A stretch of DNA of 62,608 nt from an uncultured Hyphomicrobiaceae bacterium (GCA_937931785.1 CALHAX010000044.1:1-62608), one strand, 5' to 3'; counted from the stretch's first letter, positions 53,390 to 61,956 are shown. Translations and numbers: made by a program. Notes: generated by a model not told the origin, from the sequence alone.

Positions 53390-54355
53390 TTATTTCTTCC
53401 ACGCATTCAGATGTTTTCGCATGAATGCTGCTGACCGCATGCTGGCATCTTTACTCGCCAAATCGTCAGCAAACGTCCGCACGTTTGGTGGACGGAAATC
53501 AAAGCCTCGACCAACGCCGGGATACGTGATCAATGTTACGTCTCGGCCAGCGGTTTTCATGGACTGCACCGCCGTTTCAAGCGACCTGCGACGCTGATAT
53601 TGATCATATTCTCCTATAAACAACATCGTAGGTATCTTGAGTTTATCGGCCTCCAATGCGTAGCGGTAAACCTGCATCGGTTCTCCAAGGTTGGGGTCTT
53701 GCCAATGGGGATAGAATGACACGTAGCAGGCGACATCTTGGTCCTGACGCTTCATCACGGTAGCGACACGGAGGGTGTAGTAGCCGCCACGTGTGTGACT
53801 GAAGAAACAGATCCGTGACGTCGACACGTCAGGTTGTTTCAAGAGAAAGTTGATGCCTGCTTCCACATCTCCTTCGGTTTCCGGCAAATGTTCGATGGGA
53901 CGGATATCTATGAAACGCGCCGAGTAGACATCCGGAGCTAAAACGACAAAGCCGCGTGCTGCCACGCGCCGTGCAAGGCCCTTCACAAATTCGTCCAGAC
54001 CGCGACGCCCATGCTGAAAGAGGACGGCAGGGAACTGACCCTTGGTCTTGGGGCGAAACATGACGGCCGGCACTTCGGTTCCGTCTTTCGGGTTGTCGTA
54101 AGCGACATCCCGTTCGGTTACCTTGTGATTGACTGGCACAGCAAGCGCACCCTGATCGTACCAGTCATCATTCCACCAGAACTTCTGTGAAACGGGCCGA
54201 GTGTTAACCGGAGCTTCGAGTGTACGGCCGACGGCCGTGTCGGACGCAGACAGCTTGCCATCGTGTAGGCTTTGGCCGGACACGGAAGTCGCAAGCGCAA
54301 GGAATGCGCAAACCGTTGTCCAGCGTACGAAAGACGTCATGTTTCGCAAGATCAT
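53390..54355 (-). CDS. Dienelactone-hydrolase-like exported protein, catalytic residues replaced
   Basis: 321 residues, with an ATG at 54340 as a second possible start. A signal peptide ends near residue 28 (SVSGQS). The alpha/beta-hydrolase pattern is clear (AVLFQHGRRGLDEFVKGLAR; IPTMLFIGEYDQYQ). Where the family has GxCxGG or GxSxGG, this protein has SHTRGG, so Thr stands at the nucleophile; and the usual HGF in GAGHGF reads RGF. Only the acidic residue is kept. It is convergent with the SoxH-like gene and divergent from another hydrolase gene over site E. Confidence 0.7.
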   Translation of the reverse strand: MILRNMTSFVRWTTVCAFLALATSVSGQSLHDGKLSASDTAVGRTLEAPVNTRPVSQKFWWNDDWYDQGALAVPVNHKVTERDVAYDNPKDGTEVPAVMFRPKTKGQFPAVLFQHGRRGLDEFVKGLARRVAARGFVVLAPDVYSARFIDIRPIEHLPETEGDVEAGINFLLKQPDVSTSRICFFSHTRGGYYTLRVATVMKRQDQDVACYVSFYPHWQDPNLGEPMQVYRYALEADKLKIPTMLFIGEYDQYQRRRSLETAVQSMKTAGRDVTLITYPGVGRGFDFRPPNVRTFADDLASKDASMRSAAFMRKHLNAWKK

Positions 54356-54392
54356 TTCCTTTGGTCGCTCGTGCCTGCCACATCCGAACTTT

Positions 54393-54416
54393 ACACATTC
54401 AATAATTCAAATGTAA
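54393..54416. promoter_or_regulatory. Sulfur-island inverted repeat, site E
   Basis: ACACATT-N10-AATGTAA in the divergent gap between the two hydrolase genes at 53390-54355 and 54468-55415. It fits the spacing and half-sites of sites A-D, and suggests these two genes belong to the sulfur regulon. Confidence 0.5.
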
Positions 54417-54467
54417 CATTCTTGAGATCTGGCTTCGTGCCAATTGTACATGGCATCGGGAGAAGCA

Positions 54468-55415
54468 ATGTTGGTTCCCAGGCATCTGAGTGCGATACCT
54501 TCTTTACGCTTGCTCTGTTGTGCTTTCGCCGCACTGTGTTTTGTGTTCCTGGTGAACACTGCACGTGCCGAACCGCGTCTTGTCGAGATTTCTCACGCTG
54601 ATCGTACATTGCTCGCTAACCTTTCTGAAGTCGGTGACAAGGGCAAGGATACGCCGCTTGTTCTGATGATCCATGGCACCTTCGCCCATAAGGACATGGA
54701 ACTCATGACCGCCTTGCAGACAGCGCTCGCCGAACGTGGTGTGCACAGTCTGGCGATTTCATTGTCCTATCGCGAGGATCGCCGGAAGGGACCCCGCAAC
54801 TGCAAGTTGCCGATCATGGATACGTATGCCGACAGCCACAAAGAGATCGATGCGTGGATCGATTGGCTGTCCACGCAGGGATTTCAAAAGATCGTCTTGC
54901 TGGGACACAGTCGTGGTGGTGCACGCGTTGCCGAATATCTATCCATGAATGACGGAAAGAAGGTATTGAATGGGGCGGTGCTCCTTGCCCCTTCAACGGA
55001 AAAGCCCGGACGGTTTGAACGTGAGTACCGCGGGAGTTTTTCCACAGACGAAATCGCATCGATCAAATCGCAGTTGGTGACTGCGCGTGACGACAAGATG
55101 TTCGACTTGCCCGGGTTCCTCTATTGCCCAAAGACGCGTGCAAGCGCCGGTGCGATACGGTCTTACTACGGAGAGAAACAAATTCGAAACACGGGAGCGT
55201 TTCTGAAGACCGTTTCCAGTACCCAGGTTCTGGTTGTGGCAGCAGGGGCTGACACGGTGGTTAAGGACGTGCCGGAAGTGATGTCCTCTCTGGTCAACGG
55301 CAAGAACATTGAACTTGAAGTGATCGAAGACGCGGACCACCTGTTTCTGGATTTTTACGCAGAAGACGCCGCAGATCTGATCTCTGAATTCACGGCGAAG
55401 AACGGTGCCAATTGA
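54468..55415 (+). CDS. Exported alpha/beta-hydrolase
   Basis: 315 residues from ATG 54468, with GGGAGAA just ahead; two earlier starts lack such a site. A signal peptide ends near VNTARAEP. The hydrolase pattern is complete: LMIHGTFAHKD, nucleophile in GHSRGG, acidic residue in GADTVV and His in DADHLFLDF. Substrate unknown. It stands at the edge of the sox genes and faces site E, so it may be co-regulated. Confidence 0.75.
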   Translation: MLVPRHLSAIPSLRLLCCAFAALCFVFLVNTARAEPRLVEISHADRTLLANLSEVGDKGKDTPLVLMIHGTFAHKDMELMTALQTALAERGVHSLAISLSYREDRRKGPRNCKLPIMDTYADSHKEIDAWIDWLSTQGFQKIVLLGHSRGGARVAEYLSMNDGKKVLNGAVLLAPSTEKPGRFEREYRGSFSTDEIASIKSQLVTARDDKMFDLPGFLYCPKTRASAGAIRSYYGEKQIRNTGAFLKTVSSTQVLVVAAGADTVVKDVPEVMSSLVNGKNIELEVIEDADHLFLDFYAEDAADLISEFTAKNGAN

Positions 55416-55531
55416 ATGCGCATATCCAAGAATTACCATGGAATTCGGAACGGTCTTCAAGGATAAAGCTGGGGCAGCTTCACGCAAATGGCAACCATAG
55501 CGTTTTTATGGATTTGGCGTGACTTTATCCG

Positions 55532-57049
55532 CTAGTGCACCGCGATAAGACGATCAACAGGGGCATAGTCATCTGTGAGCTTGAAGGGCTCAAGGGCTTC
55601 CGACAACCTGACAATGTCCGCATCCGGCACGCGATTGAATGACTGTCCGGGCGTGACCTTGGAGCTCAGTCGCTCAACCGGGGTTCTCTGTTGCAATCCT
55701 GCGATCACGAACGTCGCGCGTGCCCCCGACCAGTTGGAGCGCCAAACCTCCACGACTGGAAAAATTGATTCAAGACTTTTCACGATCGACATGGCAAGCC
55801 GCGGTCTTTCCAGATGGTCGACAACATTCATCAGGTAGATACCTTGAGGTTTAAGGCGTTGACGAATAAGGGAAAAAAACTCGGTGGTCACCAGATGCTG
55901 CGGTACCGAAATGTCATGAAATGCATCACCGACAATGGCATTAAAACGGGTATTACGTTGCTCTGACAACGCGCGCCGTGCATCGGCATGCACAATCTTT
56001 AACCGGTTTGTCTCCGCAACCCACATCTGGCTTTGAGCGACACGTGTGACGCTGGGATCAACTTCAGCGACGTGTATCTGGCCGTTCGGCCAAGCTTCCA
56101 GCCATGCTCTCGGTAGAGTGTATGCTCCACCGCCAATGAAGAATGCGCGAAAGGACGCTTCAGTCTTTATATGCAACCGCGCCAGGGTGTCCTGTGCCTC
56201 GACATAAGGAGAGAGAAGCAATTCCGCCTGATCCCGTATGTTCACACCATGTTCGAGGTGATCCAGGATCATGCTTCGAGCAGGCAAGCCGAGCTGTCCC
56301 TCCAGATCGATCACGCGGATACAATAGTAGTTGCTTTCGACATCACAGTTCGAGGTGAATGCGAGCAGGCGGTTTCCGCTGGCGAGTAGAGTGCTCGCTG
56401 CAACGACGGCAACAACGCCGGGAATAACCTTTGCGCGTGCTCCACTTTCCTGCCAGGTGAGCGAGAACATCAACGCAGCCATGACAAGATAGGCCGCTGC
56501 CACCGTAAGTATCGTTCCTATTGTGCCCAACCACGCAATGAAAACGTAACCGGCTGCGAGAGTTCCGACGATACTTCCCGCGGCGCCTGCGGCGTAGAAC
56601 AGACCAAGCGTGTGGCCTAGATGTTCCTTGTTGTCCTCAATTGCCAAACGCGTCAACGCAGGCGATGGAATTCCAACGAATAAACTTGGTAGAAAAAACA
56701 GGGCAGTTGTCAGGAGAAGAATTGTTGGAACCGGACCAAGCCCGAGTGCAATGATCGGCCCGGACAAAACCCTGATCAGCACAAGACACGCTGCGGAAGA
56801 CATCGCGGCGAGCAACAGGCTCCAGCCAACGTTACGTATTGATCGAACTGGTGGTTGCTCGGCAATCCGGCCACCGATCCAGTGGCCGATCGAAAACCCG
56901 GCCAAGACGACTGCGATGATCGCCGTCCATGTGTAGAGTGACATGCCGAGGTAGGGTGCAATCATGCGTCCAGCAACAATCTCCACGACCAATCCGCACG
57001 CGGCTGACAACGCTGTTACGGCGAGGAGGAGAGCGGTTCTGAGTGACAC
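55532..57049 (-). CDS. Membrane-fused spermidine-synthase-like protein
   Basis: 505 residues starting at the GTG at 57049, two bases after the Lrp gene stop; the frame further upstream is the shadow of that gene. The N-terminal half (1-210) has seven or eight membrane helices. The C-terminal half is an aminopropyltransferase/methyltransferase fold (FFIGGGAYTLPRAWLEAWPN, VAEVDPSVTRVA, IVGDAFHDISVPQHLVT). Such fused proteins are widespread; the substrate is not known, and polyamine synthesis is not certain. It is coupled to the Lrp gene. Confidence 0.8.
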   Translation of the reverse strand: MSLRTALLLAVTALSAACGLVVEIVAGRMIAPYLGMSLYTWTAIIAVVLAGFSIGHWIGGRIAEQPPVRSIRNVGWSLLLAAMSSAACLVLIRVLSGPIIALGLGPVPTILLLTTALFFLPSLFVGIPSPALTRLAIEDNKEHLGHTLGLFYAAGAAGSIVGTLAAGYVFIAWLGTIGTILTVAAAYLVMAALMFSLTWQESGARAKVIPGVVAVVAASTLLASGNRLLAFTSNCDVESNYYCIRVIDLEGQLGLPARSMILDHLEHGVNIRDQAELLLSPYVEAQDTLARLHIKTEASFRAFFIGGGAYTLPRAWLEAWPNGQIHVAEVDPSVTRVAQSQMWVAETNRLKIVHADARRALSEQRNTRFNAIVGDAFHDISVPQHLVTTEFFSLIRQRLKPQGIYLMNVVDHLERPRLAMSIVKSLESIFPVVEVWRSNWSGARATFVIAGLQQRTPVERLSSKVTPGQSFNRVPDADIVRLSEALEPFKLTDDYAPVDRLIAVH

Positions 57050-57051
57050 GA

Positions 57052-57519
57052 TTAGTCCGCAACCCCGCCGTTCAAGGGAAGCTCGGTTGTGAACTTGATT
57101 TGTTCCATGGCGAACGTCGAACTGACATCCTTGAGATCGGTTGTTGCGATGAGTTTCTTGTAGAATGCGTCGTAACCTTCGATGTCTGGGACAACGACAC
57201 GCAGGAGGTAGTCGACTTGTCCGCTCATCCGGTAGAACTCCATGACCTCCGGGAAAGCTTCCACGGAGGCGTGGAAGGTATCCAGCCATTTCTGACTGTG
57301 CTCTGGGGTCGTAATCGCAACGAACACGGTCACACCCGCACCAGACTTGCGAGGGTCGAGCAAGGTCACACGGGACGCGATGACACCATCAGATTCGAGG
57401 TTGGCGATACGTTCCGCGCACTCCGGTTGCGCGACACCGAGCGTATCTCCAATGTCCGCGGCCGACAGCGTTGCATCGGTTTGAAGCAATTCGAGAATTT
57501 TGCGATCTGTAGGGTCCAT
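57052..57519 (-). CDS. Lrp/AsnC-family transcription regulator
   Basis: 155 residues. The N-terminal HTH (DRKILELLQTDATLSAADIG) and the C-terminal RAM domain (VFVAITTPEHSQKWLDTFHA; YRMSGQVDYLLRVVVPDIEG) are complete. Ligand and targets are not known; it is upstream of, and nearly touches, the spermidine-synthase-like gene. Confidence 0.9.
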   Translation of the reverse strand: MDPTDRKILELLQTDATLSAADIGDTLGVAQPECAERIANLESDGVIASRVTLLDPRKSGAGVTVFVAITTPEHSQKWLDTFHASVEAFPEVMEFYRMSGQVDYLLRVVVPDIEGYDAFYKKLIATTDLKDVSSTFAMEQIKFTTELPLNGGVAD

Positions 57520-57624
57520 ACTTCATACCTTCCGCGTCGTTCGTTGGCAAATCAATGCCCTGGCGCTAAGAGCATGAACCATCAGTGATAAACCTGATCG
57601 CGGTTACAACGGAATCCCGTTCGC

Positions 57625-58143
57625 ATGCTCGAAATCACGAATATAACACCTCAGTTCGCGATTGCACCGCAGATTTCTGACGGGGATTTCGAGCAAATTC
57701 TGAAGCTCGGCTTCCGATCGATCCTGAATGCGCGTCCCGATGATGAAACCGGGGATTTCATGTCATCGAATGATGCAAAGCGGATGGCAAGTGCGCATGG
57801 GCTTGGCTATGTTCACATCCCGACAGCCAATCACGCAGTGTTTGAATCCGACATCATTGATGCGTTTGAAAATGCTCTTGTTGCAGTTCCATCTCCGGTT
57901 CTTGCTCACTGCAAGAGCGGTACGCGTGCCGCGATTCTCTGGGCCATGGTTGCTGCGCGACATCGACCGGTTGCAAACGTCATTTCAACCCTGAATGATG
58001 CGGGGCAGAATCTTGCGTTTCTCGAACAGGAACTGCTTGATCAAGCGAAAGACGTGCGTGGTTCGCCGCTGCGGCTGAAGAACGATGGATTGTTGAGCTT
58101 GGGCCGCTCACCACTGCTAGGAAAGCGCACCGAGCGTCCTTAA
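57625..58143 (+). CDS. Blh/TIGR01244-type phosphatase- or rhodanese-like protein (DUF442)
   Basis: 172 residues. The active loop is HCKSGTRA, with Cys and Arg of the short CxxGxR form of this family. ISDGDFEQILKLGFRSILNA opens the fold. Blh members in other bacteria work on persulfide chemistry together with a persulfide dioxygenase, but here the domain stands alone. The tail from 148 on is polar. Possible role in sulfur metabolism is inferred from the family only. Confidence 0.8.
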   Translation: MLEITNITPQFAIAPQISDGDFEQILKLGFRSILNARPDDETGDFMSSNDAKRMASAHGLGYVHIPTANHAVFESDIIDAFENALVAVPSPVLAHCKSGTRAAILWAMVAARHRPVANVISTLNDAGQNLAFLEQELLDQAKDVRGSPLRLKNDGLLSLGRSPLLGKRTERP

Positions 58144-58236
58144 GATTGATGCACTGATCCGATGCAAAGGCACGATAAAGTTGTGAAGATTTTACGCATC
58201 CTGCTACGGAATTCGCGCGACCAACGCCTTGGCCTC

Positions 58237-58329
58237 TAGCGCGTCTGATTCAAATGGAATCATGACGCGACGGTCCAAGTCGTTCCACTGGCATCGCAGC
58301 GTCTCCATTTAAGTCGGACATAACCCTAG
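58237..58329 (+). repeat. Hairpin-bearing dispersed repeat, copy 3
   Basis: TAGCGCGTCTGATTCAAATG at the left, TTTAAGTCGGACATAACCCTAG at the right (in part). It is nearly identical to copy 1. The terminal CTAG supplies the stop codon of the ABC permease gene on the minus strand. Confidence 0.9.
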
Positions 58330-59585
58330 TTCCGCACAAGCATACCGTCGGAGAGAGACTGTCTGTATGCGCGAGCGGCGGGCAGGATGCCCGCAACAAT
58401 TCCGCCGAGAACAATTCCGCCAAGAACAAGAAATTCGCGCTGATTTGGCGGCTGTATAGGGATATAAATCCCATAGGCGGAATCAATAATATCTCGGGCG
58501 AGCCATAAGCCGACGTAAAGCGCTATCGTGCCAAGAAGAACCCCTGCGAACGTAAGCACCCCCGCTTCGGACACAAGAAGACCGAGCACAGTGCGCGGAC
58601 CGGCTCCGACCGATCGCAAAATGGCCATTTCTCTCCGCCGCTCGTTCAATGTTGTGAGGATCATAGTCATCATTCCAAGGAGTGCTGTCAGGATGACCAT
58701 ACCACTCACAACGGCAAGTGCTGTTTCAGCCTGGCCAACCAGTTGCCACAGCTCACCGAGCGCAACGCCCGGAAGGATCGCCGTAATTGGTTCTGCCTTG
58801 TACTCGTTGACAGTGCGCTGAAAGCGAAAGACCCTGAGTTTGGAATTGAGCCCAACGAGCACAGCTGTAATCGCACGCGGTTTCAGCTTCATCTGCCGCA
58901 CCTGTTCGACTGTCACGCGATTTGCTGGATTGGGCGTTCCACCCTTCCAGTCGATGTGGATGGCCTCGATCGCTTCCAGACTGACATGCACGGTTCGATC
59001 GACCGGCGTACCTGTCTTGCTCAAAATACCAACAACGCGAAACGGTTTGTCCTTGTGCTTGAGCAGTGAAACACGACCAAGCCCGTGCCCGATCACAATC
59101 GAGTCGCCCAGCTTGTAGCCCAGGCTCGTGGCCACGTCCGCACCGATGACAGTATCAAACAGGTCATCGAAACGCTTGCCCTGCGCGAAGGTGAGTTTCT
59201 GTTTGCTGCGATAGCGGTAGTGCTCAAAATAGTCGGTCGTCGTACCCAACACGCGAAAACCGCGATGGGCGTCCCCTAGAGACAGTGGCACGGTCCATTT
59301 CACATCGCGATTGCGTGCGATGTCCTGATAGGTTTTCCAGGTGATGTTGTTCGTCGCGTTGCCGATGCGGAAGACTGAGTAGAGAAGAAGCTGTATCCCG
59401 CCGGTGCGAGCGCCAACCACAATGTCAGTACCGGAAATCGTATCGGCGAAACTGGCGCGCGCGCCGTTCCTGATTTTCTCGACTCCAAGAAAAAGCATGA
59501 CGCTCAATGCGAGTGCCAGGACAGTCAACAGTGCCGGAAACCAACGGCTAGAGAGCGACTGCAGTGCAAGGCGGATAATTGTCAT
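58326..59585 (-). CDS. ABC transporter permease (FtsX/MacB type)
   Basis: 419 residues. One N-terminal helix (about 12-32), a large periplasmic domain (35-270), and three C-terminal helices (about 280-305, 330-355, 380-400). The block LNERRREMAILRSVGAGPRT is the FtsX signature. It pairs with the ATPase encoded upstream. The stop codon is formed by the end of repeat copy 3. With a DUF2796 protein and Zur nearby, a role in zinc handling is likely. Confidence 0.88.
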   Translation of the reverse strand: MTIIRLALQSLSSRWFPALLTVLALALSVMLFLGVEKIRNGARASFADTISGTDIVVGARTGGIQLLLYSVFRIGNATNNITWKTYQDIARNRDVKWTVPLSLGDAHRGFRVLGTTTDYFEHYRYRSKQKLTFAQGKRFDDLFDTVIGADVATSLGYKLGDSIVIGHGLGRVSLLKHKDKPFRVVGILSKTGTPVDRTVHVSLEAIEAIHIDWKGGTPNPANRVTVEQVRQMKLKPRAITAVLVGLNSKLRVFRFQRTVNEYKAEPITAILPGVALGELWQLVGQAETALAVVSGMVILTALLGMMTMILTTLNERRREMAILRSVGAGPRTVLGLLVSEAGVLTFAGVLLGTIALYVGLWLARDIIDSAYGIYIPIQPPNQREFLVLGGIVLGGIVAGILPAARAYRQSLSDGMLVRN

Positions 59586-59599
59586 TGTTCAGCCTGGCC

Positions 59600-60298
59600 T
59601 CAAGTCGTTGCAATATCGGACAGCACGATGGTGCGATCAAAGTGATGCGCCAAACTCTCGTCGTGTGAGACCATGATCAAGGTTGATTTCGACTGCGAAA
59701 TTTCTTCAAACAAGAGAGAGAGAAAGTCATCTCGCCGGTTGCTGTCCAATGCTGAAGTGGGTTCATCAGCCACGACAATCTCGGGGCTTCCGATCAGTGC
59801 CCGCGCTGCAGCAACGCGTTGCTGTTGTCCGACGCTCAGATCTGATGACGCGGCCTTTGCCTTCATGTCTGCGTCGATCCCCAGGCGCGACAGAAGGCGC
59901 ACGGCCTCTGTCTCGATCGGGTGCGCCTGTCTGGCCGCATCACGTCGCCTTGGTGCAAAGTTGAGTGGCAAGGTGATGTTGTCGACAACCGTGCCGTAAG
60001 GCAGCAAATTGAACATCTGAAAGATGACACCGAAATGCTCGGCCCGGAAGCGATCGCGGGCTGCGGCCGTGAGCTTCGTGAGTTCCGTGCCAAGAATATC
60101 TATGCTTCCATGTTGCGGGGAAATAATTCCACACAGGAGGCTCAGGAACGTCGATTTTCCACTGCCTGAAGGGCCAATCAGAAGAAGAGTTTCGCCATGG
60201 GACACTTCGAAATGCTTCACTTGCAACGAGAACCCTTGTGAGCGCGGCCATGAAAACCGCACATCATCGAAGGACACGACATTGTTACGAGATTGCAC
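59600..60298 (-). CDS. ABC transporter ATP-binding protein
   Basis: 232 residues. Walker A is GPSGSGKST, Q loop VIFQMFNL, signature LSVGQQQR, Walker B IVVADEPTSALD. It is of the LolD/MacB group that pairs with FtsX-like permeases. One base separates it from the DUF2796 gene; the permease follows after 14 bases. Confidence 0.93.
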   Translation of the reverse strand: MQSRNNVVSFDDVRFSWPRSQGFSLQVKHFEVSHGETLLLIGPSGSGKSTFLSLLCGIISPQHGSIDILGTELTKLTAAARDRFRAEHFGVIFQMFNLLPYGTVVDNITLPLNFAPRRRDAARQAHPIETEAVRLLSRLGIDADMKAKAASSDLSVGQQQRVAAARALIGSPEIVVADEPTSALDSNRRDDFLSLLFEEISQSKSTLIMVSHDESLAHHFDRTIVLSDIATT

Positions 60299-60299
60299 G

Positions 60300-60965
60300 T
60301 CAGGTCAGCGAGTCGAGACTGATCTTGGGCGCATCACGTTCCACCTCGAAACGACGTTGGCCTTTCTCCGAGACGACGTTCACCTCGAGTTCTTCCGCAC
60401 CTTTGAAGGTTTCGAAGAAAGTGAAGGAAAAGTCTTTCAGGGCGCCGGGATTGGTGCAGGTCAATGCGTATGTTGCGTGAAACGCGTTGTGTCCGCCTTC
60501 TTTTGCCTCGTCATGGCTATCGTGATCATCATGTTTGGCTTCGTCACCATGATCAGCGTGATCGTCGTGCTTGGCTTCTTTCTTGTGGGCGTCGTCGTGA
60601 TCATCCTCGCCGTGGGCGTCGTGACGCTCCTTCCCGCCCCCGACAAGATCAATGTTCGAGCTCACAAGTGTGCAACCAGCAGCAGCCGTTGGCTGAAACA
60701 AGCTGAGTGGGTCCGCAAGCGACTTTTTCGCAGCCGTGACCTTGGCTTTGTCGGCTTCTGTTTCCGCCACATATTCGAAGCCAACGATATCCGCACCAGG
60801 CGCTTCCAGCTCCATGCTTACCGTCTTGCCTTCGATGCCCACGTTCAACGTGCTATGGCCGTGCTCGTGTGCATCCAGTTGGCGTGTAGTCTTATCGTCT
60901 GCGGCCAGTACGGCAGTAGAGAGTGAAAAGAACACGGCGCTGGTCATTACAATCAAACGTGACAT
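60300..60965 (-). CDS. DUF2796/ZrgA-like periplasmic zinc-binding protein
   Basis: 221 residues. A Sec signal (1-21, AVLAADD), then the DUF2796 opening LDAHEHGHSTLNVGIEG, a His/Asp/Lys-rich stretch near 112-160 (DDHDDAHKKEAKHDDHADHG and on) that can hold many metal ions, and a beta-rich end. ZrgA of Vibrio is a zinc-uptake protein of this type. It is downstream of zur, with a Zur-like site between them. Confidence 0.85.
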   Translation of the reverse strand: MSRLIVMTSAVFFSLSTAVLAADDKTTRQLDAHEHGHSTLNVGIEGKTVSMELEAPGADIVGFEYVAETEADKAKVTAAKKSLADPLSLFQPTAAAGCTLVSSNIDLVGGGKERHDAHGEDDHDDAHKKEAKHDDHADHGDEAKHDDHDSHDEAKEGGHNAFHATYALTCTNPGALKDFSFTFFETFKGAEELEVNVVSEKGQRRFEVERDAPKISLDSLT

Positions 60966-61012
60966 GGCGTTGAACCTCCAGGAGAAGTGTTGTCTCGATA
61001 CGAAGCGTACAG

Positions 61013-61027
61013 GTTATAACATTACAA
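61013..61027. promoter_or_regulatory. Candidate Zur box upstream of the DUF2796 operon
   Basis: GTTATAACATTACAA. Fourteen of the 15 bases are the same as in the site at 61497. Palindromic GTTATAAC with a TTACA flank resembles known Zur sites. An inverted TTGTAATG lies 15 bases further on (61043-61050). Confidence 0.6.
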
Positions 61028-61057
61028 ACGCAACACTTTACATTGTAATGGCTGGCA

Positions 61058-61468
61058 TCAGTTGTCGGCAGAAACGCACGAGCCGCATCGACCAGACACC
61101 TCCAGGTGCAACCGATCAATCTCGAAACTTTGCTTTTTCGCTTCGGCGAGAATGCGGCGCTCGATGGCAGAACTCTCAACCTCGATTGTCTGTTTGCATG
61201 ACCCGCAAATCATGAATGTGGCGGGCGAACTGTGGGGGATATCATGGCAACAGGCTACGAAAGCGCTCATGCTTTCAAGCCGGTGCACAAGGCCCAGATC
61301 AATAAGTTTGCCGAGCGCGCGATAAATCGTAAGCGGAGCACGCAGCCCGCTTTCCCGCACATCCGGACGCTCCATGATCTCATAAGCACTCAATGGCTCA
61401 GAACTCTCTTGCAGAGCTTTCAGGACCGCGACCTGGTTTTTTGTGAGCGATTTCGTGAGCTTGTTCAT
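61058..61468 (-). CDS. zur: Zur/Fur-family metal regulator
   Basis: 136 residues. The winged-helix part (LTKNQVAVLKALQESSEPLS; LTIYRALGKLIDLGLVHRLE) is followed by the dimer domain with ACCHDIPHSS and two CxxC pairs (CGSC, CGSC) for the structural zinc. The short form with those cysteines and the nearby DUF2796 transporter point to Zur, the zinc sensor. A Zur-like box lies upstream at 61497-61511 for its own control. Confidence 0.85.
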   Translation of the reverse strand: MNKLTKSLTKNQVAVLKALQESSEPLSAYEIMERPDVRESGLRAPLTIYRALGKLIDLGLVHRLESMSAFVACCHDIPHSSPATFMICGSCKQTIEVESSAIERRILAEAKKQSFEIDRLHLEVSGRCGSCVSADN

Positions 61469-61496
61469 GACAATCCAAATAGCTTGCGATGTCGAT

Positions 61497-61511
61497 GTTA
61501 TAGCATTACAA
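61497..61511. promoter_or_regulatory. Candidate Zur box between zur and the small membrane protein gene
   Basis: GTTATAGCATTACAA. It lies 28 bases upstream of zur and 94 bases upstream of the divergent gene at 61606, so may control both. Confidence 0.6.
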
Positions 61512-61605
61512 TTCGTGTTCGTCTCTAGTCATACGCTCTGCGTGCTTACTCGTCGGCTATCCCGCAATGCTTCTTCTGCAACGTACATCGTCATCTGTCA
61601 GCCTT

Positions 61606-61956
61606 ATGGCAGAACTGTCCCACGTTTTTTGTTGTGGCCTGCCAATGCTTGCAGCGATCATGAGTGCCGGAAGCCAGGTGGGCCTTTCCGGGTCATTCGT
61701 CGCGTTCCATCACTTTACGCACGCCTACGAGGTTCCGATCCTGATTGGGTCCGGCCTCCTGCTCCTTACTGCATTTCTCCTTCAGGTGATCAGTTACCGT
61801 GTTGAATGCAATCAGGCCATTTGCCAGCACGGCGATTGCACACCCAGGAAGTTTCGGGTGAGCTGGATCTTTGTCGTGGCTCTCGCATTATTTGTTGTGA
61901 ACGTTTCCGTGTTCTACTGGTCCGGGCACGGTGTTGTCGCGCCTCGGTTCAACTAA
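61606..61956 (+). CDS. Small membrane protein, MerC-like, next to zur
   Basis: 116 residues from ATG 61606. Three hydrophobic segments are visible (about 6-25, 45-65, 86-105). A Cys pair with Pro (FCCGLPML) in the first helix and two Cys plus His in a loop (ECNQAICQHGDC) recall the MerC mercury-uptake proteins, though the match is loose. Divergent from zur across a Zur-like box, so possibly a zinc-controlled metal carrier. Inference only. Confidence 0.6.
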   Translation: MAELSHVFCCGLPMLAAIMSAGSQVGLSGSFVAFHHFTHAYEVPILIGSGLLLLTAFLLQVISYRVECNQAICQHGDCTPRKFRVSWIFVVALALFVVNVSVFYWSGHGVVAPRFN

